NCBI RefSeq assembly: GCF_023184515.1
Contig: NZ_JAAHBP010000003.1
Location: 186,001 to 250,000 of the forward strand
Direction of reading: 5' to 3'
DNA from: Streptomyces sp. D2-8
Lineage (GTDB): Bacteria; Actinomycetota; Actinomycetes; Streptomycetales; Streptomycetaceae
DNA: 64,000 nt
How positions within the stretch are numbered: position 1 is the stretch's first letter; each line of letters opens with the position of its first letter. Positions 47,535-56,160 of this stretch are shown one piece after another. The position numbers were made by a program, and so were the translations under genes. Under the pieces are notes generated by a model, which worked only from the letters and a program-made list of their open reading frames with translations, was not told where the DNA came from and did not search any database.

Positions 47535-48506
47535 TCAGGAGCCGGGGTGCAGCAGCCAGCCCCGCCAGGCCGACTCCGTCATCTCGCGCACCCCGCGCCG
47601 GGCCGTCCAGCCGAGCTCCGCGGCTGCCCGGGCGGCGGAGGCCACCGCCCGCGGGGCGTCGCCGGGCCGGCGCTCCTCGACGAGCGGCGGCCGGCGGTCG
47701 CCGGTGACCTCGCCGATGACCGTGATGAGTTCGCGCACCGAGACGCCCTCGCCGCGGCCGATGTTGACCGTCAGATCGCCCGTGCTGCCACCCCCGGCCA
47801 GTCGCCGGGCCGCCGCCAGGTGGGCCTCGGCCAGGTCGGCGACGTGGATGTAGTCACGGACGCAGGTGCCGTCCGGGGTCGGGTAGTCGTCACCGAAGAT
47901 CCTGGGCGGCTCGTCACGCGTCAGCCGGTCGAAGACCATCGGGACGATGTTGAAGACGCCCGTGTCGGCCAGCTCCGGCGCGGCCGCGCCCGCCACGTTG
48001 AAATACCGCAGACATACGGTGGAGATCCCGTGCGCCCGTCCCGCCGCCCGCACCAGCCACTCGCCGGCGAGCTTGGTCTCGCCGTAGGGGTTCACCGGGG
48101 CACAGGGCGTGTCCTCCGTGATGAGGTCCACACCCGGGTCGCCGTACACGGCCGCCGACGAGGAGAACACGAAGCGCTCGATCCCGGCCCCGGCCACCGC
48201 GTCCAGCAGGGTCACCAGTCCGCCGACGTTCTCCCGGTAGTAGCGCGTGGGCTGCGCGACGGACTCGGCGACCTGCTTGCGCGCCGCGAGATGCACCACA
48301 CCCGTCACACCGTGCTCGGCGAAGACCCGCTTCAGGAGCTCCTCGTCCAGAGCGGAACCCCGCACGAGCGGGACATCGGACGGGAGCCGCGCGGGCACCC
48401 CGGCCGAGAGGTCGTCCAGGGCGACGACGCGCTCCCCGGCCTCGGTCATGGCCCTGGCCACATGGGCTCCGATATAGCCGGCACCGCCGGTGATCAGCCA
48501 AGTCAT
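47535..48506 (-). CDS. galE: UDP-glucose 4-epimerase
   Basis: 323 aa, extended short-chain dehydrogenase: NAD motif ITGGAGYIGAHVARAM, catalytic FSSSAAVYGDP and the Tyr-x3-Lys in NPYGETKLAGEWLV, then CLRYFNVAGA and CVRDYIHVADLAEAH. It interconverts UDP-glucose and UDP-galactose (or the GlcNAc forms). It is divergent, by 278 bp, from the CDP-alcohol phosphotransferase operon, so it may supply the sugar transferred by the GT2 enzyme there. ATG 48506 gives the correct N-terminus. Confidence 0.94.
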   Translation of the reverse strand: MTWLITGGAGYIGAHVARAMTEAGERVVALDDLSAGVPARLPSDVPLVRGSALDEELLKRVFAEHGVTGVVHLAARKQVAESVAQPTRYYRENVGGLVTLLDAVAGAGIERFVFSSSAAVYGDPGVDLITEDTPCAPVNPYGETKLAGEWLVRAAGRAHGISTVCLRYFNVAGAAAPELADTGVFNIVPMVFDRLTRDEPPRIFGDDYPTPDGTCVRDYIHVADLAEAHLAAARRLAGGGSTGDLTVNIGRGEGVSVRELITVIGEVTGDRRPPLVEERRPGDAPRAVASAARAAAELGWTARRGVREMTESAWRGWLLHPGS

Positions 48507-48784
48507 GGTCGCCCACCCTATGCGGCCACGACGGCTGCCCGCGCAATGTCCCCGATGTCCGCTCTGCGGGGCGCGGTTTGTGGGGCGGGCCCCGGATCCA
48601 CGATGATGATCGCGGCAAGGGCTTGTGCGAACCCCGTCGATCCAGCTGCCGAACAGGCGGTGAACGTGGCCTTCCGCGCATCCGATAGCCTCTGCCGACA
48701 TGCCGCCCGGGAGCCACCGGAGAAGGCACCCCCATCATGTACGTCACTGGCGCGGACGCGTCGGTACCCAGGGAGTGAATTCGG

Positions 48785-50614
48785 TTGTCGACCGCCATCC
48801 TCACCGGCCAGCCGGTCCCCGGATCGTCGATCGAGGCCGACCTGCGGTCCCTCGGGTTCGACCTCAGGACCGCGACCGACGCCGCCGAGGCCGAGACCCT
48901 CCTCGCCGAGGTGCCGGGCGACGAGCGGGTCGCCCTGGTCGACGCCCGCTTCGTGGGGCACGTGCACGCGCTGCGCCTCGGCCTCACCGATCCCCGCTTC
49001 CCGCTCGCCGCGATCCCCGGCGCCGTCACGGCCCAGCCCGCCGGCCGCCAGGCCCTGACCCGGGCGATGGCCCGCGAGAACTCCGCCGGCGGCGGCACCA
49101 CCCTGGTCGACAGCCTCGCCGACCGCATCCTCACCGCCCTCGACGCCGACGGCACCGATGTGCACCGCCCCGAGCTGGGCAGCCTCGTCGCCGCCGTCCC
49201 CACCGACCCGCAGGCCCGCAACGAGGCACGGCAGGCCGTGACGGACGTCGACGACGAGGCCGTACGCCTGAAGTCCGCCGTGAAGTCCCGCGACGGCTTC
49301 TTCACCACCTACTGCATCAGCCCGTACTCCCGCTACATCGCCCGCTGGTGCGCCCGCCGGGGCCTGACGCCGAACCAGGTCACCACGGCCTCCCTGCTCA
49401 CCGCCCTCATAGCGGCGGGCTGCGCGGCCACCGGCACCCGCGGCGGTTTCGTCGCGGCCGGCGTCCTGCTGATCGCGTCCTTCGTGCTGGACTGCACCGA
49501 CGGGCAGCTCGCCCGCTACTCCCTGCAGTACTCCACGCTCGGCGCCTGGCTGGACGCCACCTTCGACCGGGCCAAGGAGTACGCCTACTACGCCGGCCTC
49601 GCGCTCGGAGCCGCCCGAGGCGGCGACGACGTCTGGGCCCTGGCCCTCGGTGCCATGGTCCTGCAGACCTGCCGGCACGTCGTGGACTTCTCCTTCAACG
49701 AGGCCAACCACGACGCCACCGCGCTCGGTGAAATGTCGCTGGCCAGCCCCACCGCTGCCCTCTCCGACAAGCTCGACAGCGTCGGCTGGACGGTCTGGGT
49801 ACGGCGGATGATCGTCCTGCCCATCGGCGAGCGCTGGGCGATGATCGCGGTCCTGACGGCGGTCACGACTCCCCGCATCACCTTCTACGCGCTGCTCATC
49901 GGCTGCGCCTTCGCGGCCGCCTACACCACGGCCGGACGGGTGCTGCGCTCCCTGACCCGCAAGGCCAGGCGGACCGACCGGGCGGCCGGCGCCCTGGCCG
50001 ACCTCGCCGACAGCGGCCCGCTCGCGCAGGGATTCGCGGAGGCGTTCAAGAAAGCAGCCCGCAAGCTGCCGGGCTTCACCGCGCCGGTCGTCGCCCTGCT
50101 CGGCGGCCTCGCCGTCGTCCTCACCGCGGCGCTGACGGACTTCGGCGGCCCCTGGCCGATCGTCGCGGCCCTCGTCTACGCCCTCACCTCCGGCCTCGCC
50201 GTCGCCCGCCCGCTGAAGGGCGCCCTCGACTGGCTGGTCCCCCCGTTCCTGCGCGCCGCCGAGTACGGCACCGTCCTGGTCCTGGCGGCCCGATCGGACG
50301 TGAACGGAGCCCTTCCCGCGGCTTTCGGGCTGGTGGCGGCGGTCGCCTACCATCACTACGACACGGTCTACCGCATCCGCGGCGACGCCGGAGCGCCCCC
50401 GGCCTGGCTGGTGCGCTCCATCGGGGGGCACGAAGGGCGGACGCTGCTCGTCACCGTCCTCGCCGCGCTGCTCACCGCCTCGCAGTTCACGGTCGCGCTC
50501 ACGGCACTGGCCGTGGCCCTGGCCCTGGTGGTGCTCGTCGAGAGCATCCGCTTCTGGGTCGCCGCCCACCAGGGTGGCGCACCCGCCGTACACGATGAAG
50601 GAGAAACCGCATGA
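48785..50614 (+). CDS. CDP-alcohol phosphotransferase with N-terminal degenerate nucleotidyltransferase-like region (DUF5941 type)
   Basis: 609 aa. Residues about 1-150 look like an inactive nucleotidyltransferase remnant: alternating strands (VALVDARFVGHVHALRLGLT) but no G-x-G-x-R loop. Residues about 160-360 are the CDP-alcohol phosphotransferase domain. Its motif is complete: D-x2-DG-x2-AR-x8-G-x3-D-x3-D, reading DCTDGQLARYS, then TLGAWLDATFD. A further hydrophobic C-terminal region (about 430-590) adds membrane helices. The layout recalls the bifunctional inositol-phosphate cytidylyltransferase/DIPP synthase. TTG 48785 is preceded by AGGGAG. It overlaps the next gene by 4 bp (ATGA). Substrate unknown. 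Confidence 0.85.
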   Translation: MSTAILTGQPVPGSSIEADLRSLGFDLRTATDAAEAETLLAEVPGDERVALVDARFVGHVHALRLGLTDPRFPLAAIPGAVTAQPAGRQALTRAMARENSAGGGTTLVDSLADRILTALDADGTDVHRPELGSLVAAVPTDPQARNEARQAVTDVDDEAVRLKSAVKSRDGFFTTYCISPYSRYIARWCARRGLTPNQVTTASLLTALIAAGCAATGTRGGFVAAGVLLIASFVLDCTDGQLARYSLQYSTLGAWLDATFDRAKEYAYYAGLALGAARGGDDVWALALGAMVLQTCRHVVDFSFNEANHDATALGEMSLASPTAALSDKLDSVGWTVWVRRMIVLPIGERWAMIAVLTAVTTPRITFYALLIGCAFAAAYTTAGRVLRSLTRKARRTDRAAGALADLADSGPLAQGFAEAFKKAARKLPGFTAPVVALLGGLAVVLTAALTDFGGPWPIVAALVYALTSGLAVARPLKGALDWLVPPFLRAAEYGTVLVLAARSDVNGALPAAFGLVAAVAYHHYDTVYRIRGDAGAPPAWLVRSIGGHEGRTLLVTVLAALLTASQFTVALTALAVALALVVLVESIRFWVAAHQGGAPAVHDEGETA

Positions 50615-51363
50615 TCGGCCTCGTGCTCGCGGCCGGCGCCGGCCGGCGTCTGCGCCCCTACACCGACAGCCTCCCCAAGGCGCTGGTGCCGGTCGGGCCC
50701 GCGGGCATAGAAGGCGAACCCACGGTTCTCGACCTGACCCTCGGCAACTTCGCCGAGATCGGTCTCACCGAGGTCGCGATCATCGTCGGCTACCGCAAGG
50801 AGGCCGTGTACGCGCGCAAGGAAGCCCTCGAGCAGAAGTACGGCCTCAAGCTCACCCTCATCGACAACGACAAGGCCGAGGAGTGGAACAACGCCTACTC
50901 CCTGTGGTGCGGGCGTGACGCCCTCAAGGACGGGGTGATCCTCGCCAACGGCGACACCGTCCACCCGGTCTCCGTCGAGAAGACGCTGCTCGCCGCCCGC
51001 GGTGACGGCAAGAAGATCATCCTCGCGCTGGACACGGTCAAGGACCTGGCCGACGAGGAGATGAAGGTCGTCGCCGACCCCGCCAAGGGCATGACGAAGA
51101 TCACCAAGCTGATGGATCCCGCCGAGGCCACCGGTGAGTACATCGGCGTCACGCTGATCGAGGGCGACGCCGCCCCCGAGCTGGCCGACGCGCTCAAGGC
51201 CGTGTGGGAGACCGACCCGCAGCAGTTCTACGAGCACGGCTACCAGGAGCTGGTGAACCGCGGCTTCCGTATCGACGTGGCGCCGATCGGCGACGTCAAG
51301 TGGGTGGAGATCGACAACCACGACGACCTCGCCCGCGGACGGGAGATCGCATGCCAGTACTGA
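50611..51363 (+). CDS. NTP-transferase (sugar/choline/polyol-phosphate cytidylyltransferase type)
   Basis: 250 aa. The nucleotide-binding signature is at the N-terminus (GLVLAAGAGRRLRPYTDSLP, KALVPVG), and the metal-binding Asp is in ILANGDTVHP. A second acidic site (VKWVEIDNHDDLARG) lies near the end. Family members with this short, cofactor-free layout (LicC, PntC, IPCT) activate phospho-alcohols with CTP. Placed between a CDP-alcohol phosphotransferase and a G1P-dehydrogenase-like gene, the likely product is a CDP-alcohol such as CDP-glycerol; this is inference. It overlaps the next start by 13 bp. Confidence 0.88.
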   Translation: MIGLVLAAGAGRRLRPYTDSLPKALVPVGPAGIEGEPTVLDLTLGNFAEIGLTEVAIIVGYRKEAVYARKEALEQKYGLKLTLIDNDKAEEWNNAYSLWCGRDALKDGVILANGDTVHPVSVEKTLLAARGDGKKIILALDTVKDLADEEMKVVADPAKGMTKITKLMDPAEATGEYIGVTLIEGDAAPELADALKAVWETDPQQFYEHGYQELVNRGFRIDVAPIGDVKWVEIDNHDDLARGREIACQY

Positions 51364-52412
51364 CCCGGCTCATTCCCTCGCCGCTGGTCGTGGACATCCG
51401 CCCGGGTGCCCTCGACGACCTGGCGTGCGTGCTCGCCGACGAGCGCATCTCGCACTCCGGGCGCCTCGCCGTCGCCGTCAGCGGCGGCTCCGGCGCCAGG
51501 CTGCGCGAGCGCATCTCGCCGAGCATGCCCGGCGCCACCTGGTACGAGGTCGGCGGCGGCACCCTCGACGACGCGGTCCGGCTGGCCGGTGACATAAAGG
51601 CCGGCCACTTCGACGCGGTCGTCGGCCTCGGCGGCGGCAAGATCATCGACTGCGCCAAGTTCGCCGCGGCACGCGTCGGCCTGCCCCTGGTCGCCGTGCC
51701 GACGAACCTCGCGCACGACGGCCTGTGCTCGCCGGTCGCCACTCTCGACAACGACGCGGGCCGCGGCTCGTACGGCGTGCCGAACCCGATCGCGGTCGTC
51801 ATCGACCTGGACGTCATCCATGAGGCGCCGGTCCGTTACGTACGCGCCGGCATCGGTGACGCCGTCTCCAACATCTCGGCGATCGCCGACTGGGAGCTCG
51901 CCAACCGCGTCAAGGGCGAGCGGATCGACGGCCTCGCCGCGGCCATGGCCCGCCAGGCCGGTGAGGCCGTACTGCGGCACCCGGGCGGCATCGGGGACAA
52001 CAACTTCCTCCAGGTGCTCGCCGAGGCGCTGGTCCTCAGCGGCATCGCCATGTCGGTCTCCGGCGACTCGCGGCCCTCCTCCGGGGCGTGCCACGAGATC
52101 AACCACGCCTTCGACCTGCTCTACCCGAAGCGGGCCGCCGCCCACGGTGAGCAGTGCGGTCTCGGCGCGGCCTTCGCGATGTGGCTGCGCGGGGCGCACG
52201 AGGAGTCGGCATACATGGCCGAGGTGCTGCGCCGGCACGGGCTGCCCGTGCTGCCGGACGAGATCGGCTTCACGACGGACGAGTTCGTCAAGGCCGTCGA
52301 GTTCGCCCCGGAGACCCGGCCCGGCCGCTACACCATCCTCGAACACCTCGACCTGAACACCGAACAGATCAAGGACACCTACGCCGACTATGTCAAGGCC
52401 ATCGGTAGCTGA
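51351..52412 (+). CDS. Glycerol-1-phosphate dehydrogenase-like, iron-containing alcohol dehydrogenase family
   Basis: 353 aa. The motifs are those of sn-glycerol-1-phosphate dehydrogenase (archaeal EgsA, Bacillus AraM): GLGGGKIIDCAKFAA (NAD loop), VAVPTNLAHDGLCSPVA, AVVIDLDVIHEAPVRYVRAG, IGDAVSNISAIADWELA (metal Asp), SSGACHEINHAFD (metal His) and AAHGEQCG (metal His). The known reaction is DHAP + NAD(P)H to sn-glycerol-1-phosphate, the archaeal-type enantiomer. The gene is embedded by overlaps between a cytidylyltransferase and a CDP-alcohol phosphotransferase, so it probably makes the alcohol phosphate they use. Other ketose phosphates cannot be excluded. Confidence 0.85.
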   Translation: MPVLTRLIPSPLVVDIRPGALDDLACVLADERISHSGRLAVAVSGGSGARLRERISPSMPGATWYEVGGGTLDDAVRLAGDIKAGHFDAVVGLGGGKIIDCAKFAAARVGLPLVAVPTNLAHDGLCSPVATLDNDAGRGSYGVPNPIAVVIDLDVIHEAPVRYVRAGIGDAVSNISAIADWELANRVKGERIDGLAAAMARQAGEAVLRHPGGIGDNNFLQVLAEALVLSGIAMSVSGDSRPSSGACHEINHAFDLLYPKRAAAHGEQCGLGAAFAMWLRGAHEESAYMAEVLRRHGLPVLPDEIGFTTDEFVKAVEFAPETRPGRYTILEHLDLNTEQIKDTYADYVKAIGS

Positions 52413-53169
52413 ACTCCGCCCCGTCGTTCACCCCCCAGGGGTGAAGGACCGGCGCAGCGGTGAGCACTGGATGGGACGCCTCTACATGCGCGAGGTGTCC
52501 CTGCGGGTCGACCGCTACCTGGTCAACACCAGGGTCACGCCCAACCAGCTCACGTACCTGATGACCGTCTGCGGTGTGCTCGCGGCCCCGGCACTGCTCG
52601 TGCCGGGGATCGCGGGCGCCGTCCTCGGCGTGGTCATGGTCCAGCTGTACCTGCTGCTGGACTGCGTCGACGGCGAGATCGCGCGCTGGAAGAAGCAGTA
52701 CTCGCTCAACGGCGTCTACCTGGACCGGGTCGGCGCCTACCTCACGGACGCCGCGGTGCTCGTCGGCTTCGGCCTGCGCGCCGCAGACCTCTGGGGCAGC
52801 GGCCGTATCGACTGGCTGTGGGCCTTCCTCGGCACCCTGGCCGCCCTCGGGGCGATCCTGATCAAGGCGGAGACCGACCTCGTCGGCGTCGCCCGGCACC
52901 AGGCCGGAAAGCCGCCGGTCAAGGAGGCCGCCGCCGAGATGCGCACCTCCGGCATGGCACTGGCCCGCAAGGCCGCCGCCGCCTTCAAGTTCCACCGGCT
53001 GATCCTCGGCATCGAGGCGTCCCTGCTCATCCTCGTGCTGGCGATCGTCGACCAGGTCCGCGGCGACCTGTTCTTCTCCCGGCTCGGCGTCGCGGTGCTG
53101 GCCGGCATCGCGCTGCTGCAGACCCTGCTGCACCTCGTGTCCATCCTCGCTTCGAGCAGGCTGAAGTGA
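52390..53169 (+). CDS. CDP-alcohol phosphotransferase with altered catalytic motif
   Basis: 259 aa membrane protein. N-terminal part (SVAELRPVVHPPGVKDRRSG, then RVDRYLVNTRVTPNQLTYLM) is followed by the family motif DCVDGEIARWKKQY-SLNGVYLDRVGAYLTD. It has D, D, G, A, R, G and the third Asp, but the fourth Asp (usually the catalytic base, D-x3-D) is Ala. About five or six helices follow. It overlaps the dehydrogenase gene by 23 bp and the glycosyltransferase by 4 bp. It may use another base or act on a different acceptor from its 609-aa paralogue upstream. Confidence 0.85.
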   Translation: MSRPSVAELRPVVHPPGVKDRRSGEHWMGRLYMREVSLRVDRYLVNTRVTPNQLTYLMTVCGVLAAPALLVPGIAGAVLGVVMVQLYLLLDCVDGEIARWKKQYSLNGVYLDRVGAYLTDAAVLVGFGLRAADLWGSGRIDWLWAFLGTLAALGAILIKAETDLVGVARHQAGKPPVKEAAAEMRTSGMALARKAAAAFKFHRLILGIEASLLILVLAIVDQVRGDLFFSRLGVAVLAGIALLQTLLHLVSILASSRLK

Positions 53170-54047
53170 GCGGCATGAAGGTCGGCGCCGTCATCATCAC
53201 CATGGGTAACCGGCCCGAGGAGCTGCGCGCCCTGCTCGACTCCGTCGCCAAGCAGGACGGCGACCGCGTCGAGGTGGTCGTCGTCGGCAACGGCTCGCCC
53301 GTCCCGGACGTCCCCGAGGGCGTCCGCACGATCGAGCTGCCCGAGAACCTCGGCATCCCCGGCGGCCGCAACGTCGGCATCGAGGCCTTCGGCCCCGCCG
53401 GCCGGGACGTCGACCTCCTGCTCTTCCTGGACGACGACGGACTGCTCGCGGGCCACGACACCGCCGAGCTGTGCCGCACGGCGTTCGAGGCCGACCCGAA
53501 GCTCGGCATCGTGAGTTTCCGCATAGCCGACCCGGAGACCGGCGTCACCCAGCGCCGCCACGTGCCCCGGCTGCGCGCCTCCGACCCGATGCGTTCCTCG
53601 CGCGTGACGACCTTCCTCGGCGGCGCCAACGCCGTCCGCACCCGCGTCTTCGCCGACGTCGGCGGGCTTCCGGACGCGTTCTTCTACGCCCACGAGGAAA
53701 CCGACCTGGCATGGCGGGCCCTCGACGCGGGCTGGATGATCGACTACCGGTCCGACATGGTGCTGTACCACCCGACGACCGCTCCCTCGCGGCACGCTGT
53801 CTACCACCGCATGGTCGCCCGCAACCGCGTCTGGCTGGCCCGCCGCAACCTCCCGGCGGCGCTCGTCCCGGTCTACCTCGGCGTGTGGTTGCTGCTCACT
53901 CTGCTGCGCCGCCCCTCCCGCAGTGCGCTGCGGGCCTGGTTCGGCGGATTCCGCGAAGGCTGGACCACCTCGTGCGGGCCCCGGCGGCCCATGAAGTGGC
54001 GTACGGTGTGGCGGCTGACCCGGCTGGGCCGGCCCCCCGTCATCTGA
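53166..54047 (+). CDS. Family 2 glycosyltransferase
   Basis: 293 aa, GT-A fold: VGAVIITMGNRPEELRALLD, VVVVGNGSPVPDV, ELPENLGIPGGRNVGIEAFG, the metal-binding DLLLFLDDDGLLAG, then FLGGANAVRTRVFADVGGLP and the acceptor-site AHEETDLAWRALDAGW (ED-type base). The C-terminal hydrophobic stretch (VPVYLGVWLLLTLLRR) may sit in the membrane. Rhamnosyl- and galactosyl-transferases of this type decorate or extend lipid-linked wall glycans. GTG 53166 overlaps the previous stop; ATG 53175 is an alternative. The neighbouring galE suggests UDP-galactose as donor. Confidence 0.87.
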   Translation: MSGMKVGAVIITMGNRPEELRALLDSVAKQDGDRVEVVVVGNGSPVPDVPEGVRTIELPENLGIPGGRNVGIEAFGPAGRDVDLLLFLDDDGLLAGHDTAELCRTAFEADPKLGIVSFRIADPETGVTQRRHVPRLRASDPMRSSRVTTFLGGANAVRTRVFADVGGLPDAFFYAHEETDLAWRALDAGWMIDYRSDMVLYHPTTAPSRHAVYHRMVARNRVWLARRNLPAALVPVYLGVWLLLTLLRRPSRSALRAWFGGFREGWTTSCGPRRPMKWRTVWRLTRLGRPPVI

Positions 54048-54152
54048 CAAGCTCGTATCCGGGAAAACCCGGGAGCCCCGGGCCGTACCCTGGCCCCGGC
54101 TCATGCCGGACCCGGCACAGGCCGAGCATCTCGAAGACGAAAGTTTCCACTA

Positions 54153-55088
54153 GTGAGTGAGACAACGCACGACGCCACGGTCGCGGTGAGCGCGCCCGCA
54201 GCGCCCGACGAGGGCCTCACGGCGAGAGAACTCGCCGCCAAGCACGGGCTGACCGTGAGCGGCGCCCGGCCGTCCCTCATCGAGTACGTCCGTCAGCTCT
54301 GGGACCGGCGTCACTTCATCCTCGCCTTCTCCCGGGCGAAGCTGACCGCCCAGTACAGCCAGGCCAAGCTCGGTCAGCTGTGGCAGGTGGCCACGCCACT
54401 GCTGAACGCGGCCGTGTACTTCTTCATCTTCGGCCTCCTGCTGAACGCCCGGCGCGGCATCCCGCACGACATCTACGTGCCGTTCCTGGTGACCGGCGTG
54501 TTCGTCTTCACCTTCACCCAGAGCTCGGTGCTCGCGGGCGTGCGTGCCATCTCCGGCAATCTGGGCCTGGTGCGCGCCCTGCACTTCCCGCGGGCCTCGC
54601 TGCCGATCTCCTTCGCGCTCCAGCAGCTTCAGCAGCTGCTCTACTCCATGGTCGTGCTCGTCGTGGTCATGCTGGCGTTCGGCAGCTTTCCCGACCTGTC
54701 CTGGCTGCTCCTCGTGCCCGCGCTGACCCTGCAGTTCGTCTTCAACTCGGGCCTCGCGCTGATCTTCGCCCGCATGGGCAGCAAGACGCCCGACCTGGCT
54801 CAGCTGATGCCCTTCATCCTGCGTACCTGGATGTACGCGTCCGGCGTGATGTTCAGCATCCCGGCGATGCTCGCGGAGAAGGACCTCCCGGCCTGGATTA
54901 CGGACGTCCTGCAGTGGAACCCTGCCGCGATCTACATGGACCTGATCCGTTTCGCGCTGATCGACGGGTACGGCTCCTCGTACCTCCCCGATCATGTGTG
55001 GGCCTTCGCCCTCGGCTGGGCGCTTCTGGCCGGCGGAGTCGGCTTCGTCTACTTCTGGAAGGCGGAAGAGAGGTACGGCCGTGGCTGA
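54153..55088 (+). CDS. ABC-2 polysaccharide/teichoic-acid export permease (TagG/Wzm-like)
   Basis: 311 aa. A polar N-terminus (about 60 residues, with ELAAKHGLTVSGARPS) is followed by RRHFILAFSRAKLTAQYSQA, then KLGQLWQVATPLLNAAVYFF, and six helices. This is the usual form of the permease in ABC exporters of lipid-linked polysaccharide, O-antigen or teichoic acid. GTG 54153 has no strong site. The gene overlaps the ATPase gene by 8 bp and follows the glycosyltransferase gene by 105 bp. Confidence 0.9.
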   Translation: MSETTHDATVAVSAPAAPDEGLTARELAAKHGLTVSGARPSLIEYVRQLWDRRHFILAFSRAKLTAQYSQAKLGQLWQVATPLLNAAVYFFIFGLLLNARRGIPHDIYVPFLVTGVFVFTFTQSSVLAGVRAISGNLGLVRALHFPRASLPISFALQQLQQLLYSMVVLVVVMLAFGSFPDLSWLLLVPALTLQFVFNSGLALIFARMGSKTPDLAQLMPFILRTWMYASGVMFSIPAMLAEKDLPAWITDVLQWNPAAIYMDLIRFALIDGYGSSYLPDHVWAFALGWALLAGGVGFVYFWKAEERYGRG

Positions 55089-55863
55089 GCTCAAGAAGGA
55101 CGACCCGCGCGTGCCCACCGTCATCGCCGACGACCTGCACATCGTCTACCGCGTCAACGGAGCCAAGAGCGGCAAGGGCAGCGCCACCGCCGCCCTCAGC
55201 CGCATCGTCAAGCGCGGCGAGGAGCGGGGTGTGCGCAAGGTGCACGCCGTGCGCGGCGTCTCCTTCGTCGCCTACCGCGGCGAGGCCATCGGCCTGATCG
55301 GTTCCAACGGCTCCGGCAAGTCGACCCTGCTGCGCGCCATCGCCGGGCTGCTGCCCCCCGAGCAGGGCAAGGTCTACACCAACGGTCAGCCCTCGCTGCT
55401 GGGTGTCAACGCGGCCCTGATGAACGACCTCACGGGCGAGCGCAACGTCATATTGGGCGGGCTCGCCATGGGCATGTCCCGTGAGGAGATCAAGGAGCGC
55501 TACCAGGACATCGTCGACTTCTCCGGCATCAACGAGAAGGGCGACTTCATCACCCTGCCCATGCGCACCTACTCCTCCGGCATGGCGGCCCGGCTTCGCT
55601 TCTCCATCGCCGCGGCCAAGGACCACGACGTCCTGATGATCGACGAGGCCCTGGCGACGGGCGACCGGAAGTTCCAGAAGCGCTCCGAGGAGCGCATCCG
55701 GGAGCTGCGCAAGGAAGCCGGCACGGTGTTTCTGGTCAGCCACAACAACAAGTCCATCCGCGACACCTGCAACCGCGTCCTGTGGCTGGAACGCGGAGAG
55801 CTGCGCATGGACGGCCCCACCGACGAGGTGCTCAAGGAGTACGAGAAGTTCACGGGCAAGTAG
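55081..55863 (+). CDS. ABC exporter ATPase (TagH/Wzt-like)
   Basis: 260 aa. Walker A GLIGSNGSGKSTLLRAIAGL, signature TYSSGMAARLRFSIAAA, Walker B HDVLMIDEALATGD and the switch VSHNNKSI are all present. The N-terminal VHAVRGVSFVAYRGEAIGLI and the YSSGM signature are typical of TagH/Wzt/RfbB exporters; there is no C-terminal carbohydrate-binding domain, unlike O-antigen Wzt proteins that bind the chain end. With the permease it would move a finished lipid-linked product across the membrane. A hairpin follows 13 bp after the stop. Confidence 0.93.
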   Translation: MAELKKDDPRVPTVIADDLHIVYRVNGAKSGKGSATAALSRIVKRGEERGVRKVHAVRGVSFVAYRGEAIGLIGSNGSGKSTLLRAIAGLLPPEQGKVYTNGQPSLLGVNAALMNDLTGERNVILGGLAMGMSREEIKERYQDIVDFSGINEKGDFITLPMRTYSSGMAARLRFSIAAAKDHDVLMIDEALATGDRKFQKRSEERIRELRKEAGTVFLVSHNNKSIRDTCNRVLWLERGELRMDGPTDEVLKEYEKFTGK

Positions 55864-56160
55864 CCCGATTCGGACAGGGCCCCGGCGGAACTGCTCCGGC
55901 GGGGCCCGGCGTCTGCAAAGGAAACGTCAACTCCGGCCCATCGCAGGAATCTTGGGGCCAATCGGTGTGTTCTCGTGATGTGCGGGACACCCTGACGAAC
56001 CGTGGCGCGTTGTACAACGTAAGCTGTACCGGTCCCGAAACGCGGCAATCAGGGCAATAATGCGCGACACCGCCCGTCGGAACACCGTGCGGACGGCCGG
56101 GCGGCGTGTCCGAAATAGTGCGTATTGGGTCGGCAGTGTAGAACGGGAGATGTGACGGCG
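55864..56160. other. Intergenic region before the hopanoid operon
   Basis: About 300 bp with no supportable gene other than the terminator of the preceding operon. It contains the perfect palindrome CGTTGTACAACG (56008-56019), which could be an operator. The hopanoid promoter must lie here, but I could not assign convincing -35/-10 boxes. Confidence 0.6.
55877..55907 (+). terminator. Terminator of the CDP-alcohol/ABC exporter operon
   Basis: GGGCCCCGGCGGA (55877 on) and TCCGGCGGGGCCC (to 55907) pair with one mismatch around a short loop, directly after the ATPase stop codon. Confidence 0.75.
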
